This document shows, piece after piece, positions 17,947 to 26,122 of a stretch of 64,000 nt of DNA. Location: NCBI GenBank assembly GCA_020845475.1, contig JADLFN010000016.1, positions 1 through 64,000 on the forward strand. The letters run 5' to 3'. Every line of letters starts with the position of its first letter. The first letter of the stretch is position 1. Origin of the DNA: Planctomycetota bacterium. GTDB taxonomy: Bacteria; Planctomycetota; UBA8742; UBA2392. The notes below the pieces were generated by a model. That model did no database searches. It worked only from the letters and a program-made list of their open reading frames with translations, and was not told the DNA's origin. The translations under genes and the position numbers were made by a program.

Positions 17947-19608
17947 ATGGCGGCAAGCCAAAGCCCCTTGACGCCTGCCCTTCTTGGCGTTGCTATGGTT
18001 GGTCTGCCCGCTTGGGCAACGCCAGAGCCTTCGATGGCCCGCGAGATCGACGAACAGCGGCTCGAGCTGATTGAACAACGCCTCGGCGAAACCGAACGCG
18101 CCCAGCGCCGCATCGACTGGCCCCTGTGGTCGTTGCGCGCAACGGCGGGCGCGCTGTTCAGCATGGCCATGCTGGCCGTGGTGCTGGCCCCTTTCACCGA
18201 ACTTGACCTGCCGCGGAGCGCGGGCAACTTTGTAGTCATTGCCGCCTTTGTGGTGCTTTACTTCTTCTATGTATGGCGCTTCCGGCCCGAACTGTTCAGG
18301 GAAGGCCGCAAGCAATTGCTGTTTGCGTGCTCAGTGCTGCTGTGCGCGGCGGGCACCAAGGTGGCGCTCACTTTTCCGCTGGGCGACCTGAACTTCGAGT
18401 GGCTCGTGCCGCTGATGTTGTTCGGCATGATCTACGCCGTGGTGTTCGACCAGCGATTTGCGATTGACGCCACGCTGTTCACGCTCATGGCAATCATCGT
18501 GGTGGCGCTGCGCGCCAACGAATTCCATGCCATCCCGATCATCATCAAGCTGGCCGGATCGCTGACGGCTGTGCTGTTCACTTTCAACCTGAGGTCGCGC
18601 TACAAGCTGGCGATCGTCGGCCTGACCGGCGGCGCGGTGCAGAGTGTGCTGATTGTGGCCGTGCACTTTTCCGGCGACTGGCACCACGCGGGCGGCCTGC
18701 TTGACCTCGTGCTGTGGGTGGCGATGTCGCTGGCGCGCGGCATGGTGCTGGGCGTGTGCGCCACGTTCCTGCTGCCGCTGCTTGAGCGCGTTTTCAATAT
18801 CACCACGGACCTGCGCCTGATTGAGCTGCTCGAGCGCGAGCACCCGCTGCTGCAAATGATGCAGGAGCGGGCGCCGGGCACCTACCAGCACACGCGCAAC
18901 GTGGCCAACTTCACCAAGCGCGCCGTGGAGGCCATTGGGGGCAACGCGCTGCTGGCCGAAGTCGCGGTCATGTTCCACGACCTGGGCAAGATGGTGCGCC
19001 CGGAATATTTCACCGAGAACGAGCCGGAATCGAAGCTGCTGCACGACCGCCTCAGCCCGATGATGAGCGCGATGATCATCATCAGCCACGTCAGCGACGG
19101 CATTCTGATTGCCCGCAAGCACAAGCTGCCCAAATCATTCGAGGATTTCATCACCGGCCACCACGGCACCGCCACCGTGAAGTATTTCTACTTCAAGGCC
19201 AAGCAGCAGGCCAAAGAAGGCGAGACGATTCTTGAATCGCAGTTCCGCTACCCGGGCCCCAAGCCGCAAAGCAAAGAGGCTGCAATCAGTGCCTTGGCCG
19301 ACCACGTGGAGGCCACGGCCCGCAGCAAGTTCGCGGGCGGCCTGCAACACCCCGACGACCTGCGCAACATGGTGCGTGAGACGATCAACAACAAGCTGCT
19401 CGACGGCCAGTTCGACGAGTGCAACATCACGCGCGCCGAACTCTCTAAAGTAGAAGATTCGCTGGTAAAGTCGCTCGCCGCGCTCTACCACCACCGCGTG
19501 AAATACCTCGAAGACCCCGACGCCAAGAGGCGCGCGGAAGCCGTGGCCATGCGCGAGAAGTACAGGCAGGAACAGGCGCAGCGCAAAGAGAAGATCCTTA
19601 CGCAGTAA
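17947..19608 (+). CDS. 7TM-HD family cyclic-dinucleotide phosphohydrolase, short form
   Basis: A 553-residue membrane protein. After a short N-terminal region with a predicted coiled-coil (IDEQRLELIEQRLGETERA) come about seven transmembrane helices, then a cytoplasmic HD domain. The metal ligands are visible: His315 (TYQHTRN), His344-Asp345 (MFHDLGK), the IISHV His, HHGT, and a late Asp (ALADHVEATAR). This matches the PgpH/YqfF group, which hydrolyses c-di-AMP. The large extracellular 7TMR-HDED sensor of PgpH (family usually above 700 residues) is absent. An alternative start at 18034 (MAREIDEQ) would remove 29 residues. Specificity for c-di-AMP is inferred. Confidence 0.87.
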   Translation: MAASQSPLTPALLGVAMVGLPAWATPEPSMAREIDEQRLELIEQRLGETERAQRRIDWPLWSLRATAGALFSMAMLAVVLAPFTELDLPRSAGNFVVIAAFVVLYFFYVWRFRPELFREGRKQLLFACSVLLCAAGTKVALTFPLGDLNFEWLVPLMLFGMIYAVVFDQRFAIDATLFTLMAIIVVALRANEFHAIPIIIKLAGSLTAVLFTFNLRSRYKLAIVGLTGGAVQSVLIVAVHFSGDWHHAGGLLDLVLWVAMSLARGMVLGVCATFLLPLLERVFNITTDLRLIELLEREHPLLQMMQERAPGTYQHTRNVANFTKRAVEAIGGNALLAEVAVMFHDLGKMVRPEYFTENEPESKLLHDRLSPMMSAMIIISHVSDGILIARKHKLPKSFEDFITGHHGTATVKYFYFKAKQQAKEGETILESQFRYPGPKPQSKEAAISALADHVEATARSKFAGGLQHPDDLRNMVRETINNKLLDGQFDECNITRAELSKVEDSLVKSLAALYHHRVKYLEDPDAKRRAEAVAMREKYRQEQAQRKEKILTQ

Positions 19609-19753
19609 CTCTGGAGTGCGGTGGCTTGCCACCGCTTTGGACGGTGGGGCTTGCCCCGCCGCCGTTTTTTTCCCCGGCCCGCTCAAGCAGTCATCACATG
19701 CGCGCAGGCAAGCCTGCGCGTCCAAAGCGCCGGCAAGCCGGCGCACTCCAAAG
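19609..19753. repeat. REP-type cluster of four stem-loops in mirror arrangement
   Basis: Four hairpins share the core GGC-TT-GCC or its complement: GCGGTGGC/GCCACCGC (19619-19636), GGTGGGGC/GCCCCGCC (19643-19660), GCGCAGGC/GCCTGCGC (from 19702) and GCGCCGGC/GCCGGCGC (from 19727). The outer 33 bases (19609-19641 and 19721-19753) are reverse complements at 28 of 33 positions, and four of the five changes sit in paired stem positions and compensate each other. The second hairpin is followed by seven Ts and may terminate the HD gene, which ends at 19608. The arrangement looks like a paired REP (BIME) element. Confidence 0.88.
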
Positions 19754-19765
19754 AAAACACATTTC

Positions 19766-19837
19766 AAAGAGCGTGCCGTGCCTGCCCTGAGCCCCGTCGA
19801 AGGGCGGCCTGCTTTCAGGGCCGGCTTCGCGGGCGGC
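19766..19837. repeat. Short intergenic palindrome GCCCTGAGCCCC...AGGGC
   Basis: The stretch around 19784-19805 reads GCCCT-GAGCCCCGTCGA-AGGGC, a hairpin with the CCCTGAGCCxxGTCGAAGGG consensus seen as a dispersed repeat in many bacterial genomes. It fills the space up to the stop of the next gene. No coding potential recognised. Confidence 0.5.
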
Positions 19838-20380
19838 TCAGGCGGCCGCCTGCGCTGGTGCTTTAGCCGCGCTTTCCTCGGGCCTGGCGGCGGGCTTCGT
19901 GGGCTTTGGCGCGGCTGGGATGGCGTTCCTCTTCGCCACGGCGCGCGCGGCTCTTTCGGCGTCGCGGCCGATGGCGACCTTGGCAGCGTCGATGAATTCC
20001 TGGGTGGGTTCAATGCCGGCGTTGGCGGCGCGCACGGCCTGGAGCGCGAGGCGGCGCTGCATGTCCCAAAGCTCGATCATTTCGCTCGTCACGCCCAGGT
20101 GCTCGCGCACGCTCATGAGCGGCTTTTCGCGCTTGGGCGTTTCAAGCGAGGGGTCTTCGCAGCGCGCGACATAATCGGCGGTGTCCTGCGAAAGGCGGCG
20201 CAGGTAGCTGTCGGCGCCTTCGTCCATGCAGTGCGTCAATTTGTCGAGCAGATAGTCGAGGCGCGCGCCGCCCAGTTGCAGATAGAGCGCGCGAACTTTC
20301 ACGTTGGAAAGCGCGAACAGCGCTTTGTACTCGTCCTGCGCAATACCGGTGATGCTTTCGTGTCGAAACGGGTTGGACAT
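19838..20380 (-). CDS. Hypothetical helical protein with Ala/Pro-rich tail
   Basis: A 180-residue protein that I do not recognise. Residues 1-125 look mostly helical (SITGIAQDEYKALFALSNVK, YLLDKLTHCMDEG, TSEMIELWDMQRRLAL). The last 35 residues are Ala, Pro, Lys and Glu rich and probably disordered. The start is supported by a GGGAGAAAGCC Shine-Dalgarno-like sequence just before the ATG. No signal peptide or membrane segment. It is transcribed toward the REP cluster, with no close operon partner. Confidence 0.7.
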   Translation of the reverse strand: MSNPFRHESITGIAQDEYKALFALSNVKVRALYLQLGGARLDYLLDKLTHCMDEGADSYLRRLSQDTADYVARCEDPSLETPKREKPLMSVREHLGVTSEMIELWDMQRRLALQAVRAANAGIEPTQEFIDAAKVAIGRDAERAARAVAKRNAIPAAPKPTKPAARPEESAAKAPAQAAA

Positions 20381-20444
20381 GGCTTTCTCCCATAAAGGTC
20401 AGTACGGGAGAAAAGTGTACCAGCCGGTGCGACAAGACCCGGGC

Positions 20445-21314
20445 CTACACCGCCACGGGAATCCCTGCGCCGCTCTTGATGGCCTCGAAAGCCATCACGT
20501 CGGCGAGGTACGGGTCGCCCATGTAAACGTCCGTGAGGCGTTTCTTGGCGAACCAGTTCCAGGGCAGAAGCTTGCGGCCGAATTTCCACGTGAGCGAGCG
20601 GCAGATCGCGCCGAATTTCTCCATGCGCCCCATTTGCGCGAGCGGCTTTTGCAACATGCCTAGCCGCGTCAGGCGCAACTCGGTTGTGGCGATGATTTTG
20701 TCAAGGTACTCGGGCAGTTGCTTCATTACGGGGTGGTTCATGTCCACGCGCTTGGCGATCCATTTTTCAAAGCGCTTAATGGCCCAGAGCGAAAGCAGGT
20801 GCAGGCCCAACAGGCGCTTGCGCCAGCGCGGGTCGCGCTCGAGCAACTTCTTGGTTTGATCCTCGCCAAACTCGATGTGGCCTTCTTCCTGGCGCGCGGC
20901 GAAGTCGAGTTTCTTGACCATCTTCTCGTCATCAAGCGTGGCCAGCAGCGCATAGAAAATCATGGCCACGAAGCCTTCGCCCTGCGCCATTTCCAGCGCG
21001 CAATGTTCTTCCCACGTGCCGCTTTCGGCGCTGAGCAGTTTAACGACGCGATGCACTTTGACGGGCCGCGCCTGCAGCCAGCGAAAAAATTCCTTGAACG
21101 CGTCAACGTGCTGCAGCTCTTCGATGCACTGGCGCGCGAGAAACTTGGCGCTGTCCATGTCCGGTGCTTGCAGGATCCACTTACCGATCTGGATGCCGGT
21201 GAACTCGCCATAGAGGAACTGGCTCGCCACCCAGGCCAGAAGGTCACGATCCTTGACGCGATCAAACTTCGCGCCCTTGAAATCAAAGGACATCTCTTCG
21301 CGCGTCAGCAGCAT
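20445..21314 (-). CDS. Ferritin-like di-iron four-helix-bundle protein
   Basis: A 289-residue protein from the ATG at 21314 (MLLTREEMSFDFKG); the frame continues upstream as arginine-rich nonsense. Carboxylate/His motifs typical of di-iron bundles are in order: CIEELQHVDAF (ExxH), TWEEHCALEMAQGEGF, and RQEEGHIEFGE (ExxH). The spacing fits ferritin-like oxidases or hydroxylases (MiaE or long-chain desaturase relatives) rather than storage ferritin. The C-terminal third is basic and aromatic (KFGRKLLPWNWFAKK) and could touch the membrane. Exact reaction unknown. Confidence 0.72.
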   Translation of the reverse strand: MLLTREEMSFDFKGAKFDRVKDRDLLAWVASQFLYGEFTGIQIGKWILQAPDMDSAKFLARQCIEELQHVDAFKEFFRWLQARPVKVHRVVKLLSAESGTWEEHCALEMAQGEGFVAMIFYALLATLDDEKMVKKLDFAARQEEGHIEFGEDQTKKLLERDPRWRKRLLGLHLLSLWAIKRFEKWIAKRVDMNHPVMKQLPEYLDKIIATTELRLTRLGMLQKPLAQMGRMEKFGAICRSLTWKFGRKLLPWNWFAKKRLTDVYMGDPYLADVMAFEAIKSGAGIPVAV

Positions 21315-21424
21315 TGAACAGCCTCCGTCAATTCGGACTCGATGGGACCGATTGTCGGATTCCTTTGAGGGCTTGTCGATTGGGTAATGGGTTTGCAGGG
21401 CTCTCACGCACTGATGGGCGCTCA

Positions 21425-22069
21425 CTATTCCCAAACAGCCTTGTGAGCGCCGTTCACGCCGGCGGGAGCTTCTTTGGCTTTCTTGAACTTGGCCAGCGCT
21501 GTTTCGCCTACGGCTTTCTTGAAACCGTCCGTCACGAGGATTTCCCATGCTCCGGCGAGGTCTTCGCCCAGTTTGGAAGCGCCATTCACTTCGGCGCCGT
21601 ACACGTCCATTTCGCCGATGCGCAGCATGCGCCCATGGCCCAGCCCGACGCACAGCAGAATCTGCTCCTCGGGCGAGCGGTCCTTGTTGTATTCGCGCGC
21701 AGCGCGCTGCATGGCGATTGCGCAGGCAAGCGCCGATTTTGCCTCGCGGAACAGCACCATCATCGAGTCGCCTTCTACTTTAAGCAGCACACCGCCGTGC
21801 TCCTCGATGTGCGGCGCGAAGATGCGCAGCGACTCAAAGATGATCTGCAAAAAATGTGTAATGCCGAATTTTTCCACGCCGCGCGAAAAACCGCTCAAAT
21901 CCGTGAACATCACCGCCCAGTCTTCGCCGAACAGTTCCCAGATGCGCTGGTCAATGGCGTCGCGATCGGCACCCTTTTGCGCCCGCGCGGCTACGAGCTT
22001 TTGCAAACGCTCGGCGGCAGCGGAGTAAGTGACGGCGCGGGATGAGGAGAGCAGCACATGCTGAAGCAC
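21425..22069 (-). CDS. Stand-alone class III adenylate/guanylate cyclase catalytic domain
   Basis: A 214-residue single-domain protein. I start it at the GTG at 22069 because AAGGAG lies five bases upstream; the open frame further up runs through an intergenic repeat. The metal-binding Asp57 (MFTDLSGFS) and Asp101 (VEGDSMMVLF) are present, as is the purine-contact Lys97. The transition-state Asn162 is present in VNGASKL, but the usual Arg four residues on is Lys166. No receptor, HAMP or FHA domain is attached. Likely makes cAMP or cGMP, though the Arg-to-Lys change could lower activity. Confidence 0.82.
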   Translation of the reverse strand: MLQHVLLSSSRAVTYSAAAERLQKLVAARAQKGADRDAIDQRIWELFGEDWAVMFTDLSGFSRGVEKFGITHFLQIIFESLRIFAPHIEEHGGVLLKVEGDSMMVLFREAKSALACAIAMQRAAREYNKDRSPEEQILLCVGLGHGRMLRIGEMDVYGAEVNGASKLGEDLAGAWEILVTDGFKKAVGETALAKFKKAKEAPAGVNGAHKAVWE

Positions 22070-22085
22070 GTTCACTCCTTCTGAA

Positions 22086-22281
22086 TTCACCACAGAGATC
22101 ACAGAGTACACAGAGGAAGGTTTTGAAATCAAAGACAACAGCAGAGTCGGTAAGCAACCACGGATGAACACAGATTCACACAGAGGGGTTCAGTTTAGAA
22201 CATAATCCGTGTCCATCCGCGTTTATCCGTGGAACCAAAGCCGTTGCATTCCTCTGCGCTCTCTGTGATCTCTGTGGTGAA
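22086..22281. repeat. Nested double palindrome: CACAGAGA-type arms enclosing CCACGGAT-type arms
   Basis: The outer arms 22086-22118 and 22249-22281 are reverse complements at 30 of 33 positions and are made of ATCACAGAG/ACACAGAG units. Inside are inner arms of a different unit, at 22156-22176 (ACCACGGATGAACACAG) and 22204-22232 (ATCCGTGTCCATCCGCG). The whole occupies the gap between manA and the cyclase gene. The organisation suggests one repeat element inserted in the loop of another. Confidence 0.88.
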
Positions 22282-22288
22282 AGCCGTA

Positions 22289-23323
22289 TCAGACGGCATA
22301 CGATTCAATCAGCCAGCACGTCTTGTGCGGGTAGATCTCGAAATCGTTGAAACAGGCCGGCACGAGCACAGTGTCGCTTGGCCTGAGTTCAACGGTGTGC
22401 AGTTCGCCCGCGCCATGCACGATCACCTGGGCCGCGCCTTCGAGGCAGGTGAAAACCGTGAAGCCCGGCCAGTCTTTCACGTGGCGCGAGCCTTTGCTCA
22501 AACGCAGCGATTGCACTCCAAAGGGTGCGCCGATGCACTCGGGCGTGCCGCCGCAACCTTGCTGGGCGGGCGCGCAGAAAATCGCGAACTCCGGCGCTTG
22601 CAGCGTCTGCACGCCCTCGCCCTGCGCCGCGTGCACGATCTCGGGTGCAGGCGCCTCGAAATTCGCGGCCTTGAAAGCGGCTTCTACCTGCAACTCCCGC
22701 GCTTTGCGCCCCAGTTCCGGCCAGTCAAAGAAGCGCAGGGTCACGCCGCAGTTCTGCTGGATTTCAAGCAGCGTCAGCCCGCCACCGAGCGCGTGGATCA
22801 CGCCCGCTTCGTTCAAGAGCCAGTCGCCGCGCTGGAGTTTGCGCGCGTTGAGCGTTTCGTGTGGTATGCCGGCCGCCAGCGCGCGCTCGAAGTCTTGACG
22901 CGTCAAGCCTGGCTTCAGGCCCTGCCAGATCACGGCGTTTTCGTCGGCTTCAAGAATCAGCCAGCCCTCAGTCTTGCCGCGGGCAAACAGCTTGCCGTTT
23001 TCGCGCACGTCGCGCGGGTGCACCTGGATGGAAAGCGGCTCAGTCGTGTCGATGAATTTCAGCGCCAGCGGAAACTCGGCTTCGCCTCCGGGCCCGAGAA
23101 TCTGTTCGCGAAACTGTGCCAGCAGGTTGTACAGCGTCCAGCCGCGCGCTTGGCCGTTGGCCACTTTGGGCGAGGCTTCGCGCAAATCGGCAATCTCGAT
23201 GCTTTCGCCGGTGCCGCGCGGAAAATCAGCTGCCGCACGCGGGAACATCGAAGCCAGGCGCGCGCCGGCCCAGGGCTTCGCGATTGCGATGCGGTCAAAG
23301 ATGTAGGGATAAACGAGATTCAA
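22289..23323 (-). CDS. manA: Mannose-6-phosphate isomerase, type I
   Basis: A 344-residue cupin enzyme that interconverts fructose-6-P and mannose-6-P, feeding GDP-mannose and sugar-nucleotide synthesis. Zinc and active-site blocks are visible: LKFIDTTEPLSIQVHPRD, EGWLILEADENA, and GVIHALGGGLTLLEIQQ. The only plausible start is a TTG at 23323; the in-frame stop three codons upstream lies in an intergenic repeat. A TTGACGCGTCAA palindrome sits inside (22895). It may supply the glycan locus at 46-55 kb, though the two are far apart. Confidence 0.92.
   Translation of the reverse strand: MNLVYPYIFDRIAIAKPWAGARLASMFPRAAADFPRGTGESIEIADLREASPKVANGQARGWTLYNLLAQFREQILGPGGEAEFPLALKFIDTTEPLSIQVHPRDVRENGKLFARGKTEGWLILEADENAVIWQGLKPGLTRQDFERALAAGIPHETLNARKLQRGDWLLNEAGVIHALGGGLTLLEIQQNCGVTLRFFDWPELGRKARELQVEAAFKAANFEAPAPEIVHAAQGEGVQTLQAPEFAIFCAPAQQGCGGTPECIGAPFGVQSLRLSKGSRHVKDWPGFTVFTCLEGAAQVIVHGAGELHTVELRPSDTVLVPACFNDFEIYPHKTCWLIESYAV
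22895..22906. repeat. Palindrome TTGACGCGTCAA, site 3
   Basis: Perfect 12-bp palindrome inside manA, read on the coding strand as Leu-Thr-Arg-Gln, the same tetrapeptide as at site 1 in an unrelated protein. Confidence 0.85.
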
Positions 23324-23325
23324 GC

Positions 23326-23416
23326 GAGGTCAGAATTCAGAGGTCAGTGGTCAGGAGCAAAGCCAGAACCGACCCAGTATGCCATTTCTGACCTCTGACT
23401 TCTGACCTCTGACTTC
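23326..23416. repeat. Long imperfect palindrome of CTGACCT-type tandem units
   Basis: The left arm 23326-23355 (GAGGTCAGAATTCAGAGG then TCAGTGGTCAGG) is opposed by the right arm 23387-23416, made of TCTGACCTCTGACT units, across a spacer of about 31 bases. It abuts the TTG start of manA. The unit differs from the AATTCTG elements near rlmN but the architecture is the same. Confidence 0.85.
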
Positions 23417-23503
23417 GCATTCCTTATCCCATTGTGGCCCTGAGCCTTTCGCATTAGACTCAAATCAATTACAAGGCACGTGTTACGCAAAAAAGGAGCC
23501 GCC

Positions 23504-24802
23504 ATGGCAGGTGCACGCCGTCCAACGCAGCCCGCTCGCCCTCTTCCTCCGCCGGCACCCGCGCACGAAGCCGAGTACGCCGAGGAACCTCAAACGATTG
23601 AGGCCGATGAAGGCAGCCCCGAGGGCTTCCAGGCCCCGCCCATGGGCCAGAACACCATGGTCATCCAGCAGAAATTTGCCGCCGCCGCCAGTCGCGATCG
23701 CGGCACGGAGGCCTTCCGTGGCGCCTCTCTGCTGAACCAGTTGCTGGAAATCGCCGAATCCGAAAACGCGTCCGACCTGCACCTCGTGGCCGGCGCGCCG
23801 CCGTGCCTGCGCATCAACGGCAAGCTCGTGCCCGTCGAGGCCAAGCTGCTGACGCCCGATGATACGGAAGCCGCGCTGCGCCAGATCCTCACCGATCGCG
23901 AAATGGAGCGCTTCTACGAGCACCGCGCGCTGGATTGCACGCACACCACTCCCGACGGCAAGAACCGCTTCCGCGTCAGCGCTTATGTGCAGCGCGGCGC
24001 GATTTCGGTGGTGTTCCGCCGTATTCCCAACCAGGTGATGAGCTTCCACCAGCTCGGCCTGCCCCAGGCGGCGGGCAAGCTGCACGCACTCAAGGACGGC
24101 TTGATTCTGTGCGTGGGCCCCACGGGCTGCGGCAAAAGCACGACGCTGGCCACGATCATCGACCAGATCAACGAGAACTTTAATTACAACATCATCACGA
24201 TCGAAGACCCGATCGAGTACGTGCACCGCCACAAGCGCTCGCTGGTCAACCAGCGCGAGCTTTACAGCGACACCAACTCGTTCGCCGAAGCGCTGCACTT
24301 TGCCCTGCGTGAAGACCCCAACGTCATCATGGTAGGCGAAATGCGCGACCTGGAGTCGCTGCGCACAGCACTCACGGCGGCTGAAACCGGCCACTTGGTG
24401 CTTTCAACGCTGCACGCCATCGACACGGTCAACACCATTGACCGTATCTGCGCCATGTTCCCGAGCACGGAACAGGAATACATCCGCATGCAGCTCTCGA
24501 TGGTCATGCGCGCGATCATCGCCCAGCGCCTGTTGCCCACGCGTGCGGGCGACCGCCGCGTGATGGTGAGCGAACTGCTGATCGTGACCACGGCCGTGGC
24601 CAACTCGATTCGCCTTGGCCAACCCGCGCTGATTTATCAGGCGCTGGAAACGGGCGCGCAACACGGCATGGTGGCGATGGACAAGTCGCTCATCGACCTC
24701 GCCCGCAAGGGCATCGTCGATCCCGACGTCGCGATTCGCCAGAGCCGCAACCAGAAGAAGGTGGCCGAGCAATTGGGCCGCGCCGGCATGGTGCAAGGCT
24801 AA
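23504..24802 (+). CDS. pilT: Type IV pilus retraction ATPase
   Basis: A 432-residue secretion-type ATPase; the ATG at 23504 is preceded by AAGGAG at ideal spacing. The N-terminal 60 residues are a Pro/Ala/Glu-rich extension not found in most PilT. Then come the PAS-like N2D domain (LLEIAESENASDLHLVAGAPP), Walker A GPTGCGKST at residues 205-213, an Asp box, the GEMRDLES Walker B region, and AIRQSRN near the end. PilT depolymerises type IV pili for twitching motility. No pilin or other pil gene is in this window, so pilus genes are scattered. Confidence 0.94.
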   Translation: MAGARRPTQPARPLPPPAPAHEAEYAEEPQTIEADEGSPEGFQAPPMGQNTMVIQQKFAAAASRDRGTEAFRGASLLNQLLEIAESENASDLHLVAGAPPCLRINGKLVPVEAKLLTPDDTEAALRQILTDREMERFYEHRALDCTHTTPDGKNRFRVSAYVQRGAISVVFRRIPNQVMSFHQLGLPQAAGKLHALKDGLILCVGPTGCGKSTTLATIIDQINENFNYNIITIEDPIEYVHRHKRSLVNQRELYSDTNSFAEALHFALREDPNVIMVGEMRDLESLRTALTAAETGHLVLSTLHAIDTVNTIDRICAMFPSTEQEYIRMQLSMVMRAIIAQRLLPTRAGDRRVMVSELLIVTTAVANSIRLGQPALIYQALETGAQHGMVAMDKSLIDLARKGIVDPDVAIRQSRNQKKVAEQLGRAGMVQG

Positions 24803-24808
24803 GATACT

Positions 24809-24887
24809 GTCGCGTGTCTCGTGTCCCGTGTCGCGAGTCCACTGCCATTGATTTGACACGGGACGCGCAACACGGACACGAGACGCC
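24809..24887. repeat. Imperfect palindrome of GTGTCCC/GACACGG-type units
   Basis: The left arm (from 24809) is made of GCGTGTCTCGTGTCCCGTGTC-like units and the right arm (24855-24886) of ACACGGGACGCGCAACACGG-like units, related by inversion with a few indels. The right arm ends one base before the ATG of the cysteine desulfurase gene, so no Shine-Dalgarno remains. Confidence 0.82.
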
Positions 24888-26072
24888 ATGATTAATCTGG
24901 ACCAGAACGCAACCACTCCCGTCGCTGAAGAAGTGCTCGCCGAACTCGTGCGCTGTACGCGCGAGTACCCCGGCAATTCCTCCAGCGGCCATTCAATCGG
25001 CCTGACCGCCGGCAACTTCCTTGAAGAGTGCCGCAAGCGCGTGGCGACAGTTCTCAACGCCAAGCACCCAAGCGAAATCGTGTTTACCTCGGGCGGCACT
25101 GAAAGCGACAACGCCGCCATTGAGGGCATCGCCTATGCCATGCAGCAAAATGGCCGCAACCACCTGATCACCAGCGCCATTGAACACCGCGCCGTGCTTG
25201 CTCCCTGCGAGTTCCTGGCAAAGCACGGCTTCGAACTGACGGTGCTGCCGGTCAATAACGTTGGCTGCGTGCGCATCGAAGACGTGAAGAAAGCCATCAA
25301 GCCCAGCACGGCGCTGATTTCCGTGATGCTGGCGAATAACGAAATCGGCACGATTCAGCCGATCGCAGAAATCTGCGCGCTGGCCCGCGAGAAGGGTATC
25401 GCCGTGCACACTGATGCCGTGCAAGCTGCGGGCAAATTGGCCATTGACGTGCAGCAACTGGGCATCAATGCGCTTTCGCTGTCAGCGCACAAGTTTTATG
25501 GCCCCAAAGGTGTCGGCGTGTTTTACCTTCGCGAGGGCACTGCGTATTCGCCCTGGATGCTGGGCGGCACGCACGAACACAACCGGCGCGCGGGCACCGT
25601 GGCGGTGCCGCAGATTGGCGCGTTGACCAAAGCCCTGGAATACGCCGAAGCCAAGCGCATCAAGCACGGCACCGAGCTGCGCCGCCTGCGCGACCTGCTG
25701 ATCAAACTCGTGCTCGAAAAAGTCCCCGGCAGCCACGTCAATGGCGACGTCAAGCATTGCACACCCAACACGGCCAGCATCCGCTTTGACGGGCTCTACG
25801 GCGGGCACCTGCTGCGCAAGCTTGATGCGCTGGGCGTTCTCGCCAGCGCCGGCAGTGCGTGCATGTGGGAGCGCACCAAGCCCTCGCACGTGCTCAGCGC
25901 GCTGGGCCTGAGCGACGATCAGGGCAGCGGCACGCTGCGCTTCTCGCTCGGCTACGACAACACGGAAGCAGAGATCCGGGAGGTGGCGGAAATCCTCGCG
26001 CGCGTCGTGCCCGAAATCCGCCACAATCCACCCGCGGAAATCCAGCCGCCGCTGGTGCGCGCAAGCCACTGA
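24888..26072 (+). CDS. Cysteine desulfurase, NifS/IscS family
   Basis: A 394-residue PLP enzyme that removes sulfur from cysteine as a persulfide for Fe-S clusters and thiolated cofactors. The PLP Lys is Lys202 (LSAHKFYGPKG), the ring-stacking His is His100 (SAIEHRAVL), and the persulfide Cys is Cys325 (SAGSACMWERTKPSHVL). The canonical opening LDYAATTP reads LDQNATTP here, with the Tyr-Ala pair replaced by Gln-Asn. No iscR, iscU or sufB is adjacent, so whether it serves Fe-S assembly or tRNA thiolation cannot be decided. The ATG is touched by the upstream repeat; a terminator follows. Confidence 0.93.
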   Translation: MINLDQNATTPVAEEVLAELVRCTREYPGNSSSGHSIGLTAGNFLEECRKRVATVLNAKHPSEIVFTSGGTESDNAAIEGIAYAMQQNGRNHLITSAIEHRAVLAPCEFLAKHGFELTVLPVNNVGCVRIEDVKKAIKPSTALISVMLANNEIGTIQPIAEICALAREKGIAVHTDAVQAAGKLAIDVQQLGINALSLSAHKFYGPKGVGVFYLREGTAYSPWMLGGTHEHNRRAGTVAVPQIGALTKALEYAEAKRIKHGTELRRLRDLLIKLVLEKVPGSHVNGDVKHCTPNTASIRFDGLYGGHLLRKLDALGVLASAGSACMWERTKPSHVLSALGLSDDQGSGTLRFSLGYDNTEAEIREVAEILARVVPEIRHNPPAEIQPPLVRASH

Positions 26073-26087
26073 TCGCAGCAAACAAAA

Positions 26088-26112
26088 CCGCGGGCTTGGC
26101 GCCCGCGGCTTT
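26088..26112. terminator. Bidirectional hairpin terminator
   Basis: A perfect 8-bp stem CCGCGGGC with loop TTGGC and GCCCGCGG, preceded by AACAAAA and followed by TTTCATTT. It can serve the cysteine desulfurase gene on the plus strand and the membrane protein gene ending at 26123 on the minus strand. Confidence 0.85.
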
Positions 26113-26122
26113 CATTTGCGCG

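Noticed and set aside
19135-20013. 292-codon minus-strand frame across the HD gene end and REP cluster
   Set aside because: It crosses a repeat cluster and two real genes; the peptide is Pro/Arg-rich low complexity.
22229-23398. 389-codon plus-strand frame antisense to manA
   Set aside because: Mirrors manA codons and ends in repeat sequence; manA motifs on the other strand are unambiguous.
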